Of a stretch of 64,000 nt of DNA, positions 42,798 to 51,992 are shown piece after piece. The position numbers were made by a program, and so were the translations under genes. The stretch is taken from positions 186,001-250,000 of the forward strand of contig JADJTK010000007.1 of assembly GCA_016711225.1 (NCBI GenBank), read 5' to 3'. Every line of letters begins with the position of its first letter. Within the stretch, counting starts at the first letter, position 1. The notes under the pieces were generated by a model. That model saw only the letters and a program-made list of their open reading frames with translations, was not told the origin of the DNA and did no database searches. This stretch comes from Opitutaceae bacterium (GTDB lineage Bacteria; Verrucomicrobiota; Verrucomicrobiia; Opitutales; Opitutaceae).

Positions 42798-43829
42798 TCA
42801 GGCGGTCGGGACCGTCTGGATCGTCTTGAGGATACGGCCGGCCACGAGGTACGGGTCGGCGGCCGAATTCGGACGACGATCCTCGAGGTAGCCCTTGTAG
42901 CCGTTGGCAATGAAGCTGTGCGGCACGCGGATCGAAGCACCACGATCGGCCACGCCATAGGTGAACTTGTCGATCGACTGGGTCTCGTGCAGGCCGGTGA
43001 GGCGCAGGTGATTCTCCGGGCCATAGACGGCGATGTGCTCATCCATGTTCTTGGCGAAGGCGGCCATGAGCTTCTCGAAGTAGGCCTTGCCACCCACATC
43101 ACGCATGTGATCGGTGGAGAAATTCGCGTGCATGCCGGAGCCGTTCCAGTCGAGCGGGGCGTTGAAGGCGCCCATGATGGGCTTGCAGCGCCACTCGATG
43201 TCGACGCCGTAAGCTTCGCAAAGACGGGTGAGCAGGTAGCGGGCAACCCACATCTGATCGGCGGCGCTCTTGGAGCCCTTGCCGAAGATCTGGAACTCCC
43301 ACTGACCCTTGGCGACCTCGGCATTGATGCCTTCCAAGTTGATGCCGGCATCCAAGCAGATGTCGATGTGCTCCTCGACGATCTCACGGGCAATGCTGCC
43401 GACATTCTGGAAGCCCACGCCGGTGTAGTACGGGCCCTGGGGAGCGGGGAAGCCGCCTTCCGGGAAGCCGAGCGGGCGGCCGTCCTGGTAGAAGAAATAT
43501 TCCTGCTCGAAGCCGAACCAGGTACCGGCGTCATCCGGAATGGTGGCGCGGGAGTTGGTCGGGTGGGCCTCGCCGGTGTGCAGGAAGGTCTCGCACATCA
43601 CCAGCACACCATTCTTGCGGGTCGAATCCGGGAACACGGCGACCGGCTTGAGGATGATGTCCGAGCTCTTTCCTTCAGCCTGCTTGGTCGAGCTGCCGTC
43701 GAAACCCCAATTGGGCAGTTCCGCGAGCGTAGGGAAGCTGGCGAAATCCTTGATTTGGGTCTTGCTGCGAAGGTTCGCCATGGGCGTGTAGCCGTCGAGC
43801 CAGATGTATTCGAGTTTGTACTTAGCCAT
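42798..43829 (-). CDS. glnA: Glutamine synthetase, type II (eukaryote-like)
   Basis: 343-residue GSII that makes glutamine from glutamate and ammonia. The short length, the start A-K-Y-K-L-E-Y-I-W-L-D-G, the N-W-G-F-D-G-S-S-T motif, F-G-F-E-Q-E-Y and the H-A-N-F-S-T motif distinguish it from the roughly 470-residue GSI form. GSII lacks the adenylylation loop, so control by GlnE is not expected. Control should be transcriptional, which fits the sigma-54 promoter about 100 bases upstream. The terminator is 24 bases downstream, so it is a single-gene unit. Confidence 0.97.
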   Translation of the reverse strand: MAKYKLEYIWLDGYTPMANLRSKTQIKDFASFPTLAELPNWGFDGSSTKQAEGKSSDIILKPVAVFPDSTRKNGVLVMCETFLHTGEAHPTNSRATIPDDAGTWFGFEQEYFFYQDGRPLGFPEGGFPAPQGPYYTGVGFQNVGSIAREIVEEHIDICLDAGINLEGINAEVAKGQWEFQIFGKGSKSAADQMWVARYLLTRLCEAYGVDIEWRCKPIMGAFNAPLDWNGSGMHANFSTDHMRDVGGKAYFEKLMAAFAKNMDEHIAVYGPENHLRLTGLHETQSIDKFTYGVADRGASIRVPHSFIANGYKGYLEDRRPNSAADPYLVAGRILKTIQTVPTA

Positions 43830-43930
43830 TGGGATGAGTTGACGAGGAGGTTGGAGGAAAAAAAGGGATCAGCCTTACCGTCGTCCGGGTGAACGAGCGG
43901 CTGGGCACATGCGAAAACCCCGGCTTTCTG

Positions 43931-43947
43931 AGCAACTCAGATGCCAG
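43931..43947 (-). promoter_or_regulatory. Sigma-54 promoter for glnA
   Basis: Minus-strand sequence CTGGCATCTGAGTTGCT: GG and GC lie exactly 10 bases apart, with TGGCA and TTGCT matching the -24/-12 consensus. Transcription would start about 90 bases before the glnA ATG, in an AT-rich region. An activator such as the NtrC-family protein at 33.9 kb would be required. Confidence 0.75.
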
Positions 43948-44093
43948 AGGAAAGGAAAATTTCGCATTCTCACATCGGGCCGCACCACCAGCGCCCGGGC
44001 TTTCACCGTCCGCAATACCGAAAGCGGCGGCCGTGTTGGCTCAACCAGGGCTTGTCACTGCCGCCCAACCGGCAGAGCGTAGCCCCCTCGCGC

Positions 44094-44525
44094 ATGCACG
44101 AAGTCAAAGATACCGCCCGCGCCTTGGTCCGGATCGGCTTCGACGGCCGGGTGCACAAGACCTTCCGCGGCCACATGGCCCGGGAGCGCTTCGAGAATGA
44201 AGTGCGCGTGCTGCGCCATCTCGCCGAGCGCGGCTGCGACTACGTACCCAAGATTCTCGAGGTCGTGCCCAGCCTCCTTCAGTTGGTCACCTCCAACTGC
44301 GGCCAACGTGTCGACCACCTCAATCCCGAACGCATGCGCGAGATCTACGATTCGCTGCTGGCCTACGGGGTGCGTCACCAGGATGCCGTGTTGCGCAACA
44401 TCACCTACAGCCGGCAGGAGGGCCGCTTCTGCATCATCGATTTCGAGTTCGCCCAGCTCCTCCACGCTCCCGAACTCTCTCCCCCGCCCCCGCCGCCCGA
44501 CGCTCCCCGCGATCCCGCCTACTGA
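44094..44525 (+). CDS. Minimal protein kinase-like protein
   Basis: 143 residues from ATG 44094, about half a normal kinase. Key residues are present: K22 (V-H-K-T-F), E36 (E-N-E-V), the catalytic loop H-Q-D97-A-V-L-R-N102, and D116 in I-D-F-E-F-A in the place of DFG. After this the protein ends in a Pro-rich tail, without most of the C-lobe. It resembles the Bud32/RIO-type small kinases. It is 22 bases upstream of a PP2C phosphatase gene, and the pair may control one phosphorylation. An upstream ATG at 43941 adds unlike sequence. Confidence 0.7.
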   Translation: MHEVKDTARALVRIGFDGRVHKTFRGHMARERFENEVRVLRHLAERGCDYVPKILEVVPSLLQLVTSNCGQRVDHLNPERMREIYDSLLAYGVRHQDAVLRNITYSRQEGRFCIIDFEFAQLLHAPELSPPPPPPDAPRDPAY

Positions 44526-44547
44526 ATCCCTACCAGCTGCGCAATCC

Positions 44548-45402
44548 ATGGGCCCTCCCCCCACCCACACCCTCGCGCTGGACTGCGCGGTCCACTGGTC
44601 CGGCATCACCGACCGGGGGCGCATCCGTAAGAACAACGAGGACGCCTTCCTCGCCCTCGCCATCGACGGCCACGGCGTGCACCACCTCGGCAAGATCGGT
44701 GAGTCCACCCTCACCCGCTCCGATTTCATCTTCGCGGTCAGCGACGGCATGGGCGGGGCCAACGCCGGTGAGTTCGCCAGCCGTATCGCCGTCGACCGTA
44801 TCACCCGGTTGATGGCGCGCAGTTTCCGCGTCTCTGCCCAGGGCATCAACTCCGGCTTCTCCGACATCCTCGCCGAACTCGTCGCGCAGATCCACCAGGA
44901 CCTGATCAACCTGGGCAACAGCTACGAGGAATGTGCCGGCATGGGCGCCACCCTCAGCCTGGGCTGGCTCACCCCCGGCTGGCTTTACTTCGCCCACGTC
45001 GGCGACAGTCGCATCTACTACCTGCCCGGCACCGGCGGGCTCAAGCAGCTCACCCACGACCACACCCACGTGGGCTGGCAGCGCCGCACCGGCCGCATCA
45101 ACGAACGCGAGGCCCGCACCCACCCCGGCCGCAACTCCCTGCAGCAGGCCCTCGGCGCCGGCCACCAGATTGTCGATCCCCAGATTGGTGCCGTCGCCGT
45201 GCAGCCGGGGGACCGCTTCCTGTTCTGCACCGACGGCCTGGTCGACGGCCTGTGGGACCGGCGTATCGAGGAGTCCATCCGCCTGCCCGAGGCGGGGCGC
45301 GCCGCTCTGCCCCCTGCCAAACGCCTGGTCGAGGAAGCCATCCCTGAATCCCGCGACAACGTGACCGCCGTCGTGGTGGAACTGGCAGCGACCGTCGTTT
45401 GA
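44548..45402 (+). CDS. PP2C-family protein phosphatase
   Basis: 284-residue PPM/PP2C phosphatase, which removes phosphate from Ser/Thr with two bound metals. Metal ligands are visible in N-N-E-D-A-F, V-S-D-G-M-G-G, and C-T-D-G-L-V-D; H-V-G-D-S-R-I-Y is also typical. The domain fills the protein from about residue 15. It starts 22 bases after the minimal kinase gene. It probably reverses the work of that kinase or another Ser/Thr kinase in the cytoplasm. Confidence 0.92.
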   Translation: MGPPPTHTLALDCAVHWSGITDRGRIRKNNEDAFLALAIDGHGVHHLGKIGESTLTRSDFIFAVSDGMGGANAGEFASRIAVDRITRLMARSFRVSAQGINSGFSDILAELVAQIHQDLINLGNSYEECAGMGATLSLGWLTPGWLYFAHVGDSRIYYLPGTGGLKQLTHDHTHVGWQRRTGRINEREARTHPGRNSLQQALGAGHQIVDPQIGAVAVQPGDRFLFCTDGLVDGLWDRRIEESIRLPEAGRAALPPAKRLVEEAIPESRDNVTAVVVELAATVV

Positions 45403-45541
45403 ACCCCGGAGGCAAGCGAGAACGCACCGCGGCGGTTTGCCTGAGGCGCACCGGCAACGCTTGGGGGTTCTCCCGATCACCGGCACACCGTGGGATGAAT
45501 CTACTTTACTCCGCACCGCGGACACTTGTCTGGTGTTGGTC

Positions 45542-46753
45542 GTGGAGAAAGAAATAGCCGTCCAGCCCAACGCCCCCGCCGGCCCGTCCGTACCGGTCGC
45601 GGAAAGCGGCCGAGGCGGGCGACTCCTGCGGAGGACACTCCAAGTCCTAGTCCTGACCTTCTTCACTCTCGGAGTAGTGGCCTATTGGCGACCGACGGAC
45701 GGTTTCGCGTCGATGATTCGCTTTGGCCAGGATTTCATCCCGACCCGCCTCCCGGAACTCAGGGGCATGCCACTGACCACTTATCCGCGGGTGGGTTACG
45801 ACGGGCAATTCTACGCGCAACTCGCAATCCGCCCCGATGTAACTGCAGCGGACCTCCAACTGGCCCTCGACAATCCGCGCTACCGCGCACGCCGTATTCT
45901 GCTGCCCTGCCTTGCCCACGTACTCGGCGCTGGTCGGCCGTGGCTCGTCGTCCAAGCCTATGCGCTGTTGAACGTGGCTGCATGGTTCCTGCTGGCATGG
46001 TGGCTACACCAACGCACAGCGGATAAGGGACTGGCCGGAACACTCTGCTGGGGCGCCGTCTTACTGAGCCTTGGGGCACTCGAAAGCGTCCATCTCGCGC
46101 TCTCGGACCTGCCGGCAACGGTGCTGCTCGTTGGCGCCGTGACGGCAATGGAGTGCGGGCGAAACTGGCTAGCCGCGCTAACTTTCGCCGCCGCCGGGCT
46201 TACCCGCGAAACCAGCGCACTTGCTGTAGGAATGTTCGCCTCACCACTCGGGGCCCGGCACCAAGGGTACCGGACGCGACTGCTGTTGGGCGCCTTGGCG
46301 CTTCTGCCGCTTGGCGCATGGCTGCTCTTCCTCGCCTGCCGCTTACCCGCGGGCGACAACGGGGTGCAGGGCAACTTCGACTGGCCCGGGGCCGCACTGG
46401 CACGGCATCTCTGGCTGTGCGCTACGAAGATCTCCTCGGGCGACGCGCACCTGCGCCATTTCTTCGGACCACTTGCCGCCCTCGGGCTTGGTTATCAATC
46501 GCTGTATCTGATCTGGGAGGCGCGAACCGACAGTTCAGAATGGATACGACTGGCTCTACCATTTGCGATCCTCTTCTGGTTGCTGGGCGACGCGGTCTGG
46601 GAGGGCTATTGGGCAGTGGCCCGAGTCTGTTTACCGCTGAGCGTCGCGTTCTATCTGCACATCCCGAATGACCGCCGTCTGCCATGGCGCGTACTACTAA
46701 CCACGTTGTCGCTTCCTCACGCGCTCTATCGTTTCTGGCCGGATTTCCCTTGA
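45542..46753 (+). CDS. Polytopic membrane protein, GT-C glycosyltransferase-like
   Basis: 403 residues from GTG 45542. After a first membrane helix (V-L-V-L-T-F-F-T-L-G-V-V) comes a periplasmic-type loop with G-Y-D-G-Q-F-Y-A-Q-L-A-I and N-P-R-Y-R-A-R-R-I-L-L-P, then about nine more helices. A D-G/A-Q-F/W-Y loop after the first helix is typical of GT-C lipid-linked sugar transferases. The next gene is a paralogue. Upstream in-frame TTG and other starts exist. Substrate is unknown. Confidence 0.65.
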   Translation: MEKEIAVQPNAPAGPSVPVAESGRGGRLLRRTLQVLVLTFFTLGVVAYWRPTDGFASMIRFGQDFIPTRLPELRGMPLTTYPRVGYDGQFYAQLAIRPDVTAADLQLALDNPRYRARRILLPCLAHVLGAGRPWLVVQAYALLNVAAWFLLAWWLHQRTADKGLAGTLCWGAVLLSLGALESVHLALSDLPATVLLVGAVTAMECGRNWLAALTFAAAGLTRETSALAVGMFASPLGARHQGYRTRLLLGALALLPLGAWLLFLACRLPAGDNGVQGNFDWPGAALARHLWLCATKISSGDAHLRHFFGPLAALGLGYQSLYLIWEARTDSSEWIRLALPFAILFWLLGDAVWEGYWAVARVCLPLSVAFYLHIPNDRRLPWRVLLTTLSLPHALYRFWPDFP

Positions 46754-46792
46754 TCGCGCGATAAGCGCGGAAACACCACAAGGACGCTGCTC

Positions 46793-48613
46793 ATGGTGGC
46801 GAGCCGGAAAGCCTGTCTCCTTCGCTATTCTCCGGCACGGAACGCCGGAGGTGCGGAGGCGCCCCGATCAATCGGATCCCAAAACCCGCCGCCGTCCCCT
46901 CGACTAAAAGACGAGCGTGCGGCGCCTACCGACGGCTCCGGGGAGCCCGTGAATGGTCTTGCGTTCCACCCGGCCCCCAGAGGCAATTTTCGCCCCGCCG
47001 TGCCCGAAGCAAACCATCTGCCCCCCAAGTATCCCAACGGTTTCCGCTGGCTGGTGATTCTCGCCTCAGTGGCTTTGCTGCTTCTGCTTTTCGCCCGCTT
47101 CCACATCCCGGGCAAGGGGTTCACCGCCCTGATCACCTTCGGCGACCAGCACGCCTCCCGCTACCTCGCCCAGATCGATCCGCAGTCCACCTACTTCACC
47201 CCCGATTCCGCCGGATACGACGCGCAGTGGTACGCCCAGCTCGCAGTCGCTCCGGCTGTCGACGACCCTCGGCTGCGCCCCGCCATCGACAATCTGCCCT
47301 ACCGGGCCCGCCGCATCCTATTATCTTGGACATCCCACGTCCTCGGTCTGGGCCGGCCGGCCTGGATCCTGGAGGCCTTCGTTCTGCAGAATCTCGTCTG
47401 CTGGCTGCTGCTGGGATGGATGCTGTTGCGTTGGCTGCCTCCGACGAACTGGGGCAACGTCGGGCGCTGGCTGGCCGTGATGTTCTCCTTCGGCCTGACC
47501 TTCAGTATGCGGGGAACGCTCGTCGATGGCCCGAGCCTGCTGCTGATCGCCTTTGGCATGGTCCTGCTCGAACAGGGCCGCCCCTGGCTCTCCGCCTTGG
47601 TCCTGGGCGTTTCCGGGCTGGGCAAGGAAACCAGCATGCTCGCCGGCGCCGCCACGGTCTGGTCGGACAACGCGACGCCCCGGGATTGGGGCAAGGCGCT
47701 CCTGCGCGGGGTGCTCATCGTGGCCCCGTTGGCGTGCTGGCTCGCCTATCTTCTCCTGGTCTTCGGTCGTGAAGGTGCAGACGCCGGGAGCGGAGCCTTC
47801 GCCCCCCCCTTCACCGGGCTCTGGCGGAAAGCCGTCGGCAGCGTCCAGGCTTTGGGAACACACCCGCCGGTGCTGGCCTACACCCTCAGTGGAGTCTTCG
47901 CCGTCGTCTCCCTCCTCACCCAGTTTCTTTTCTTCGCTCTGCGTCCACGAATTCATGACCCGTGGTGGCGCCTCGGTACCGCCTATGCCGTGCTGCTCGT
48001 CTTCCTGGGCGACGGCGTCTGGGACGGCTACCCGTGCGCCGCCACCCGAGTGCTGTTGCCACTGCTGCTCGCCTTCAACCTCACCGTGCCGCGCAGCCCG
48101 CGCTGGCTGCTCGTGCTCGTGCTCGGCAACGTCTCGATTCTGGGCACCCCAAACTTCGTAAGCCTGCCGCCCGGCGTCGACCCGCGAATAATCTACGGCC
48201 AAGTCGCCCTACCCACCGACCAGGCGGTTCGCGTCTCCTTTGAGGGCGGCTGGTACAATGCGGAGCGCTCCCTGCTGGACAGCTGGCGCTGGACCTCCGG
48301 CTCCGCCGACCTCGTAATCCACAACCCCCACCCGTTCGCCCTTCTGGCCGACCTCTCCCTCGGCCTCAACAGCCGCAATGCCCGCGCCGTGCGCCTGCTC
48401 GTCGCCGGCGAGGAGCGCTGGCGAGGCACCGCCGTGCCCTCCCGGCAGGATGTCTCTATAACTTCAGTACACCTCCAGCCCGGCCCCAACCGGCTGCAAC
48501 TGCTCACCGACCGCCCGGGGGAACCCACCGCCAACTCCCCCGATCCCCGCGTTCTGGCCTTCCGGGTCTTGGGACTACGGATCGACCTGAGGTCCCGCCC
48601 CCCGGCGCCCTGA
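46793..48613 (+). CDS. Polytopic membrane protein, paralogue of the preceding GT-C-like protein
   Basis: 606 residues from ATG 46793, supported by AAGGA nine bases upstream. The first 70 residues are unlike the paralogue, and GTG 47000 is an alternative. The shared core has a first helix (V-I-L-A-S-V-A-L-L-L-L-L-F), G-Y-D-A-Q-W-Y-A-Q-L-A-V, L-P-Y-R-A-R-R-I-L-L-S-W, and about nine more helices. An additional periplasmic beta-rich domain of about 130 residues ends the protein. With the neighbouring transferases it suggests surface glycan synthesis. Confidence 0.65.
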   Translation: MVASRKACLLRYSPARNAGGAEAPRSIGSQNPPPSPRLKDERAAPTDGSGEPVNGLAFHPAPRGNFRPAVPEANHLPPKYPNGFRWLVILASVALLLLLFARFHIPGKGFTALITFGDQHASRYLAQIDPQSTYFTPDSAGYDAQWYAQLAVAPAVDDPRLRPAIDNLPYRARRILLSWTSHVLGLGRPAWILEAFVLQNLVCWLLLGWMLLRWLPPTNWGNVGRWLAVMFSFGLTFSMRGTLVDGPSLLLIAFGMVLLEQGRPWLSALVLGVSGLGKETSMLAGAATVWSDNATPRDWGKALLRGVLIVAPLACWLAYLLLVFGREGADAGSGAFAPPFTGLWRKAVGSVQALGTHPPVLAYTLSGVFAVVSLLTQFLFFALRPRIHDPWWRLGTAYAVLLVFLGDGVWDGYPCAATRVLLPLLLAFNLTVPRSPRWLLVLVLGNVSILGTPNFVSLPPGVDPRIIYGQVALPTDQAVRVSFEGGWYNAERSLLDSWRWTSGSADLVIHNPHPFALLADLSLGLNSRNARAVRLLVAGEERWRGTAVPSRQDVSITSVHLQPGPNRLQLLTDRPGEPTANSPDPRVLAFRVLGLRIDLRSRPPAP

Positions 48614-48637
48614 GGATCCCGCCAATTGGGTATTCCC

Positions 48638-49810
48638 ATGCTGCTGCTCGACCTCACGCACACCAGTCACACGCCGGCCAACACCGGCATCCAGCGCCAG
48701 GCACGCGGAGTGTTCCACGCGTTGTCCCGTCTCACGACCACCGCGCCGATCTGCCTCGATCCCTTCGCCAATGCGTGGCGCCCGCTGGATGCCGTAGAAC
48801 TGCGGTACGCCCTCGGCAACGGCACGGTCGGTCGCAGCCGGGGGGCGCAATGGACCCTCTCCCAAAAGCTCCGCGGCTGGGGCGGTCGGCTCACCGGCCG
48901 CACCCCGGCCCTGCCCGCCGCTTCAGCCCTAGTCTGCCCGGAAATCTTTTCGCCCACCGTGGCCCGGAACCTGGTTCCGCTTTTTAACCACTGCACTGGC
49001 CCACGGGTGGCTTTCTACTTTGATTCCATCCCGCTCACCCACCCGGAATTCACTCCTGCAAAAACCGTTGCCCGATTCCCCTTCTATTTGCAGGAACTGC
49101 TGCAGTTCGACGGCATCGCTGCCAACTCCCAAACTACCGCGGAAATCCTTCTTGGATACTGGGGCTGGCTCGGCGTGCGGGACTGTCCCCCGGTGACCGT
49201 CGTCCCCCTCGGCGTCGATGTGCCTGGAGCCCCACCGCCTCCGGCCCCAGCGTCTGCGCTGCCCCAGATCCTTTGCGTGAGCTCCATCGAAGGGCGCAAG
49301 AACCACCTCGCCCTGCTCGGAGCCGCCGAAACACTCTGGGCCGCCGGCCTGCACTTCGAGCTGCGCCTGGTGGGGATGCCCCGGCCCGAGACCGCCTCCG
49401 CCGCCCTGGCCGAGATCGCCCGCCTGCGCGCCGCCGGCCGGCCTCTGCGCTTCGACGGCATCGTAACCGATCACGCACTCGAGGCCGCCTGGGCCGCCTG
49501 CAGTTTCTCGGTGTATCCATCCGAGATCGAAGGCTTCGGCCTGCCGATCATCGAAAGCCTCGCCCGCGGTAAGCCCTGCGTCTGCGCCGCGAGCGGCGCC
49601 ACCGGGGAACTTGTGCCAGGGGGCGGTTGCCTCGGCGTACAACCGGCCGATGCCCCCGCCTTCGCCGCAGCCCTGAGGAGCCTGCTCACTGATGAGCCGC
49701 TACGCCTGCGTTTATCCGACGAAGCCCGTCGCCGCCCCGTGCCCACGTGGGAGGGTTGCGCCCGGCACCTGCTGGACTGGATGTACCAACTGCCGCGACG
49801 CGCCGCCTAA
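48638..49810 (+). CDS. Glycosyltransferase, GT4 family
   Basis: 390-residue GT-B glycosyltransferase. The C-terminal nucleotide-sugar domain has the E-x7-E motif in Y-P-S-E-I-E-G-F-G-L-P-I-I-E and L-C-V-S-S-I-E-G-R-K-N. The N-terminal half has T-G-I-Q-R as in mannosyl or rhamnosyl transferases of this family. ATG 48638 is preferred over TTG 48626. It follows the membrane proteins by 24 bases and so probably adds a sugar in the same polysaccharide pathway. Confidence 0.88.
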   Translation: MLLLDLTHTSHTPANTGIQRQARGVFHALSRLTTTAPICLDPFANAWRPLDAVELRYALGNGTVGRSRGAQWTLSQKLRGWGGRLTGRTPALPAASALVCPEIFSPTVARNLVPLFNHCTGPRVAFYFDSIPLTHPEFTPAKTVARFPFYLQELLQFDGIAANSQTTAEILLGYWGWLGVRDCPPVTVVPLGVDVPGAPPPPAPASALPQILCVSSIEGRKNHLALLGAAETLWAAGLHFELRLVGMPRPETASAALAEIARLRAAGRPLRFDGIVTDHALEAAWAACSFSVYPSEIEGFGLPIIESLARGKPCVCAASGATGELVPGGGCLGVQPADAPAFAAALRSLLTDEPLRLRLSDEARRRPVPTWEGCARHLLDWMYQLPRRAA

Positions 49811-49828
49811 CCGAGTGTCGCGATGGCC

Positions 49829-49951
49829 TCAGCGCCAGGTTACCAGCCCGAGCACCAGGACCAACACCACCACGGCCACACTCACGGCCAATGCCAGTTG
49901 TTCCCGGCGGGCCTCACGCACTCGCAGCGAATACTGCTGGGAAGCATGCAT
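49829..49951 (-). CDS. Small predicted membrane protein, 40 residues
   Basis: Short ORF with a basic, amphipathic start (M-H-A-S-Q-Q-Y-S-L-R-V-R-E-A-R-R-E-Q) and one membrane segment (L-A-L-A-V-S-V-A-V-V-V-L-V-L-V-L). It fills the space between the GT4 gene and the convergent sugar transferase. No ribosome-binding site is visible; coding is uncertain. Confidence 0.35.
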   Translation of the reverse strand: MHASQQYSLRVREARREQLALAVSVAVVVLVLVLGLVTWR

Positions 49952-50077
49952 GGTGACTATTGAAAAGCCTTTGCCCAAGGCCACACCCCACATACTCGAT
50001 GCTGTCCTTGCTCGCATAACCGCCATCGTCGGAATCTCGTACGCGGCCGCACGGAGGTTCTCCGGTCCTCACCGGGT

Positions 50078-51487
50078 TCAATAAGCGGACTTGGGCGGGA
50101 ACAGCACCTGCCGGGCGGTGCGCAGTACAATCAAGATGTCTAGAATCGGCGTCCATGAACGGACATAAGCGATGTCGTGCTGGGCGCGCTTGAGCAACAG
50201 GCCCACGTGCGTGATCTCGCCCCGGTAGCCGTTGCATTGCGCCCAGCCCGTGATGCCGGGCTTCACAAAATGGCGCATCCGATAGTCGGCGACCAAACGG
50301 GCGAACTCATCGTCGTGCTGGACCAAGTGCGGGCGGGGACCAGCCACGCTCATTTCCCCAAACAGTACGTTCAGAAATTGCGGCATCTCGTCGAGGCTGG
50401 CCTTGCGCAGAAAGCGTCCGAATGCGAATACCCGCGAGTCGCCCCGGCTCGCCTGCACCTTCTCCTGCTCGGCGTTTTGGGCGGCCAGATGCATGGTGCG
50501 GAACTTGAAGATCAGGAAGGTCCGCCGTCCCTCTCCGTAGCGCAGTTGGCGGAAGAAGACCGGTCCCGGGGACTGGATCTTCTGCATCAGCGCCACCAGC
50601 AGGGTTAGCGGCGGCAACACGAACAGCACCACCGGCAGCGCCACGGCCACGTCGAACACCCGCTTGATGCCGCGATTGACTGGATTCTCCAGCGGTTCGT
50701 TGTCGTCCGAGATCACACTCAAACCGGAATCGCTCCGATCCACAGTGAAGGGACGCTTCACCCCTTCGTCGAAATTCTCCACCAGCCGCACTCGGCAACC
50801 GGCGTCGCGCGCCACCGCCATGACGTGTTTGGTGTCGGCCGCGTCGAGGTAGAAAAGGGGCAGCACGATCTGGCTGGCGGGAAAGTTCGCCAACACATTC
50901 TCGATATCCTCGACATAACCCAGCAGGCGCACACCGCGCGGTGAATACTCCCGGCGCGTGGTCACACAGCCCAGCACGTCCACCCCGAGCTTGGCCTGTT
51001 CCGCCAGCCAGCCCTCGAACCCCGGAGTCTCCGCCGGGGAGCCGACAATGATCGTCGGGATAGAATGCGATTTGAAGACAAACTTGGCGATTACCCGCGG
51101 CAGATACCGGTTGGAGAGCCACATGCCCGCGCTGGCCAAGATGAGGAAGACGCCAAGAAACATACGGCTCACCGCGACGTCCTTGATCACAAAAGCGGTC
51201 CCGAAAAGAACCAGCGCCAGTCGGGCCACCATCTGAGCGGTGACGTAAAGCGAATCCATCCACCCCAGACGGGCCAAGCGATCGATCCAGCCAAGATAGA
51301 CCCGCGCGGCCAAGAGCATGCCGATGAACACCGCCAGGAAGTAGAGATTCCGGTTGAACCCCGGGGCCAGCCGAATCCACTCCGTGGCCAGCGTGCCCAT
51401 TGTGTAGACATAGAAACCCGCCGTGGTCATTATGGTGACCCAGATGCCATGGAGGGAAACGAGGCCATCTAGACGGTTGCGAAGCAT
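50078..51487 (-). CDS. Polyprenyl glycosylphosphotransferase starting exopolysaccharide units
   Basis: 469 residues from ATG 51487. Four or so N-terminal membrane helices (about 10-125) are followed by a CoA-binding-like Rossmann region and the bacterial sugar-transferase domain (about 275-469): R-V-F-D-V-A-V-A-L, S-P-G-P-V-F-F-R-Q, F-K-F-R-T-M-H and the late K-P-G-I-T-G-W-A-Q-C-N motif. The enzyme (WcaJ/WbaP type) puts the first sugar phosphate on undecaprenyl phosphate in the inner membrane. It completes the polysaccharide set with the genes at 45.5-49.8 kb. Confidence 0.92.
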   Translation of the reverse strand: MLRNRLDGLVSLHGIWVTIMTTAGFYVYTMGTLATEWIRLAPGFNRNLYFLAVFIGMLLAARVYLGWIDRLARLGWMDSLYVTAQMVARLALVLFGTAFVIKDVAVSRMFLGVFLILASAGMWLSNRYLPRVIAKFVFKSHSIPTIIVGSPAETPGFEGWLAEQAKLGVDVLGCVTTRREYSPRGVRLLGYVEDIENVLANFPASQIVLPLFYLDAADTKHVMAVARDAGCRVRLVENFDEGVKRPFTVDRSDSGLSVISDDNEPLENPVNRGIKRVFDVAVALPVVLFVLPPLTLLVALMQKIQSPGPVFFRQLRYGEGRRTFLIFKFRTMHLAAQNAEQEKVQASRGDSRVFAFGRFLRKASLDEMPQFLNVLFGEMSVAGPRPHLVQHDDEFARLVADYRMRHFVKPGITGWAQCNGYRGEITHVGLLLKRAQHDIAYVRSWTPILDILIVLRTARQVLFPPKSAY

Positions 51488-51992
51488 GGTGGCGGTGGTG
51501 GTCGAGGGTGTTGGTCTTTCTCTGACCAGAGCATAGCCCCTTCCCGCAGGCAACAGAATCGGGCCCGGCCTACTCCTGCCTTAAGGGTTTGCCCCATTCG
51601 CGCCTCGGGTTCGCTCTGCCCCGCCCTTGCGCGCGCTGTGCCCGCGGAGTCCCCACGCTGGTCTCCCTCGGCGGCCCCTTGCGTTTGGCCCCCCGAACGC
51701 ACCACCAACCACGTGGATACAGGGACGTGCGTCGGTCCGCGGCCAGCCGTTTGGCTCCCGTCCGCCTCCGTGCAAAAATGTGAGAAAACCGAACCGGCGG
51801 AGATTCAAAGGTCGGCGACAGGGGGCCCGACTTCGCCCTGTGGGGCCCGCGGTACGAATCCACGATCGGCGTTCGCCCTCCCCGCCAGCGGCAGGCGTCG
51901 TCGCAGTATCGGCCGTCCGGCGATCCAACGCCGGGATTAAGCCCGGGCGAGCCCCCTTGCAGGCGCGGCCCAGTGCCACCGGCCGCACCGCC
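51488..51992. other. Intergenic region with no convincing gene
   Basis: 505 bases between the divergently placed sugar transferase start and the end of the MazG-like gene. Several ORFs run through it but have low-complexity, shadow-like translations. A GGCCCC/GGGGCCC-rich patch at 51826-51852 can fold, but I see no known RNA or repeat. Confidence 0.5.

Noticed and set aside
51851..51875. tRNA-like TACGAATCCACG patch in a gene-free region
   Set aside because: No T-arm stem, anticodon arm or acceptor stem could be formed around it.
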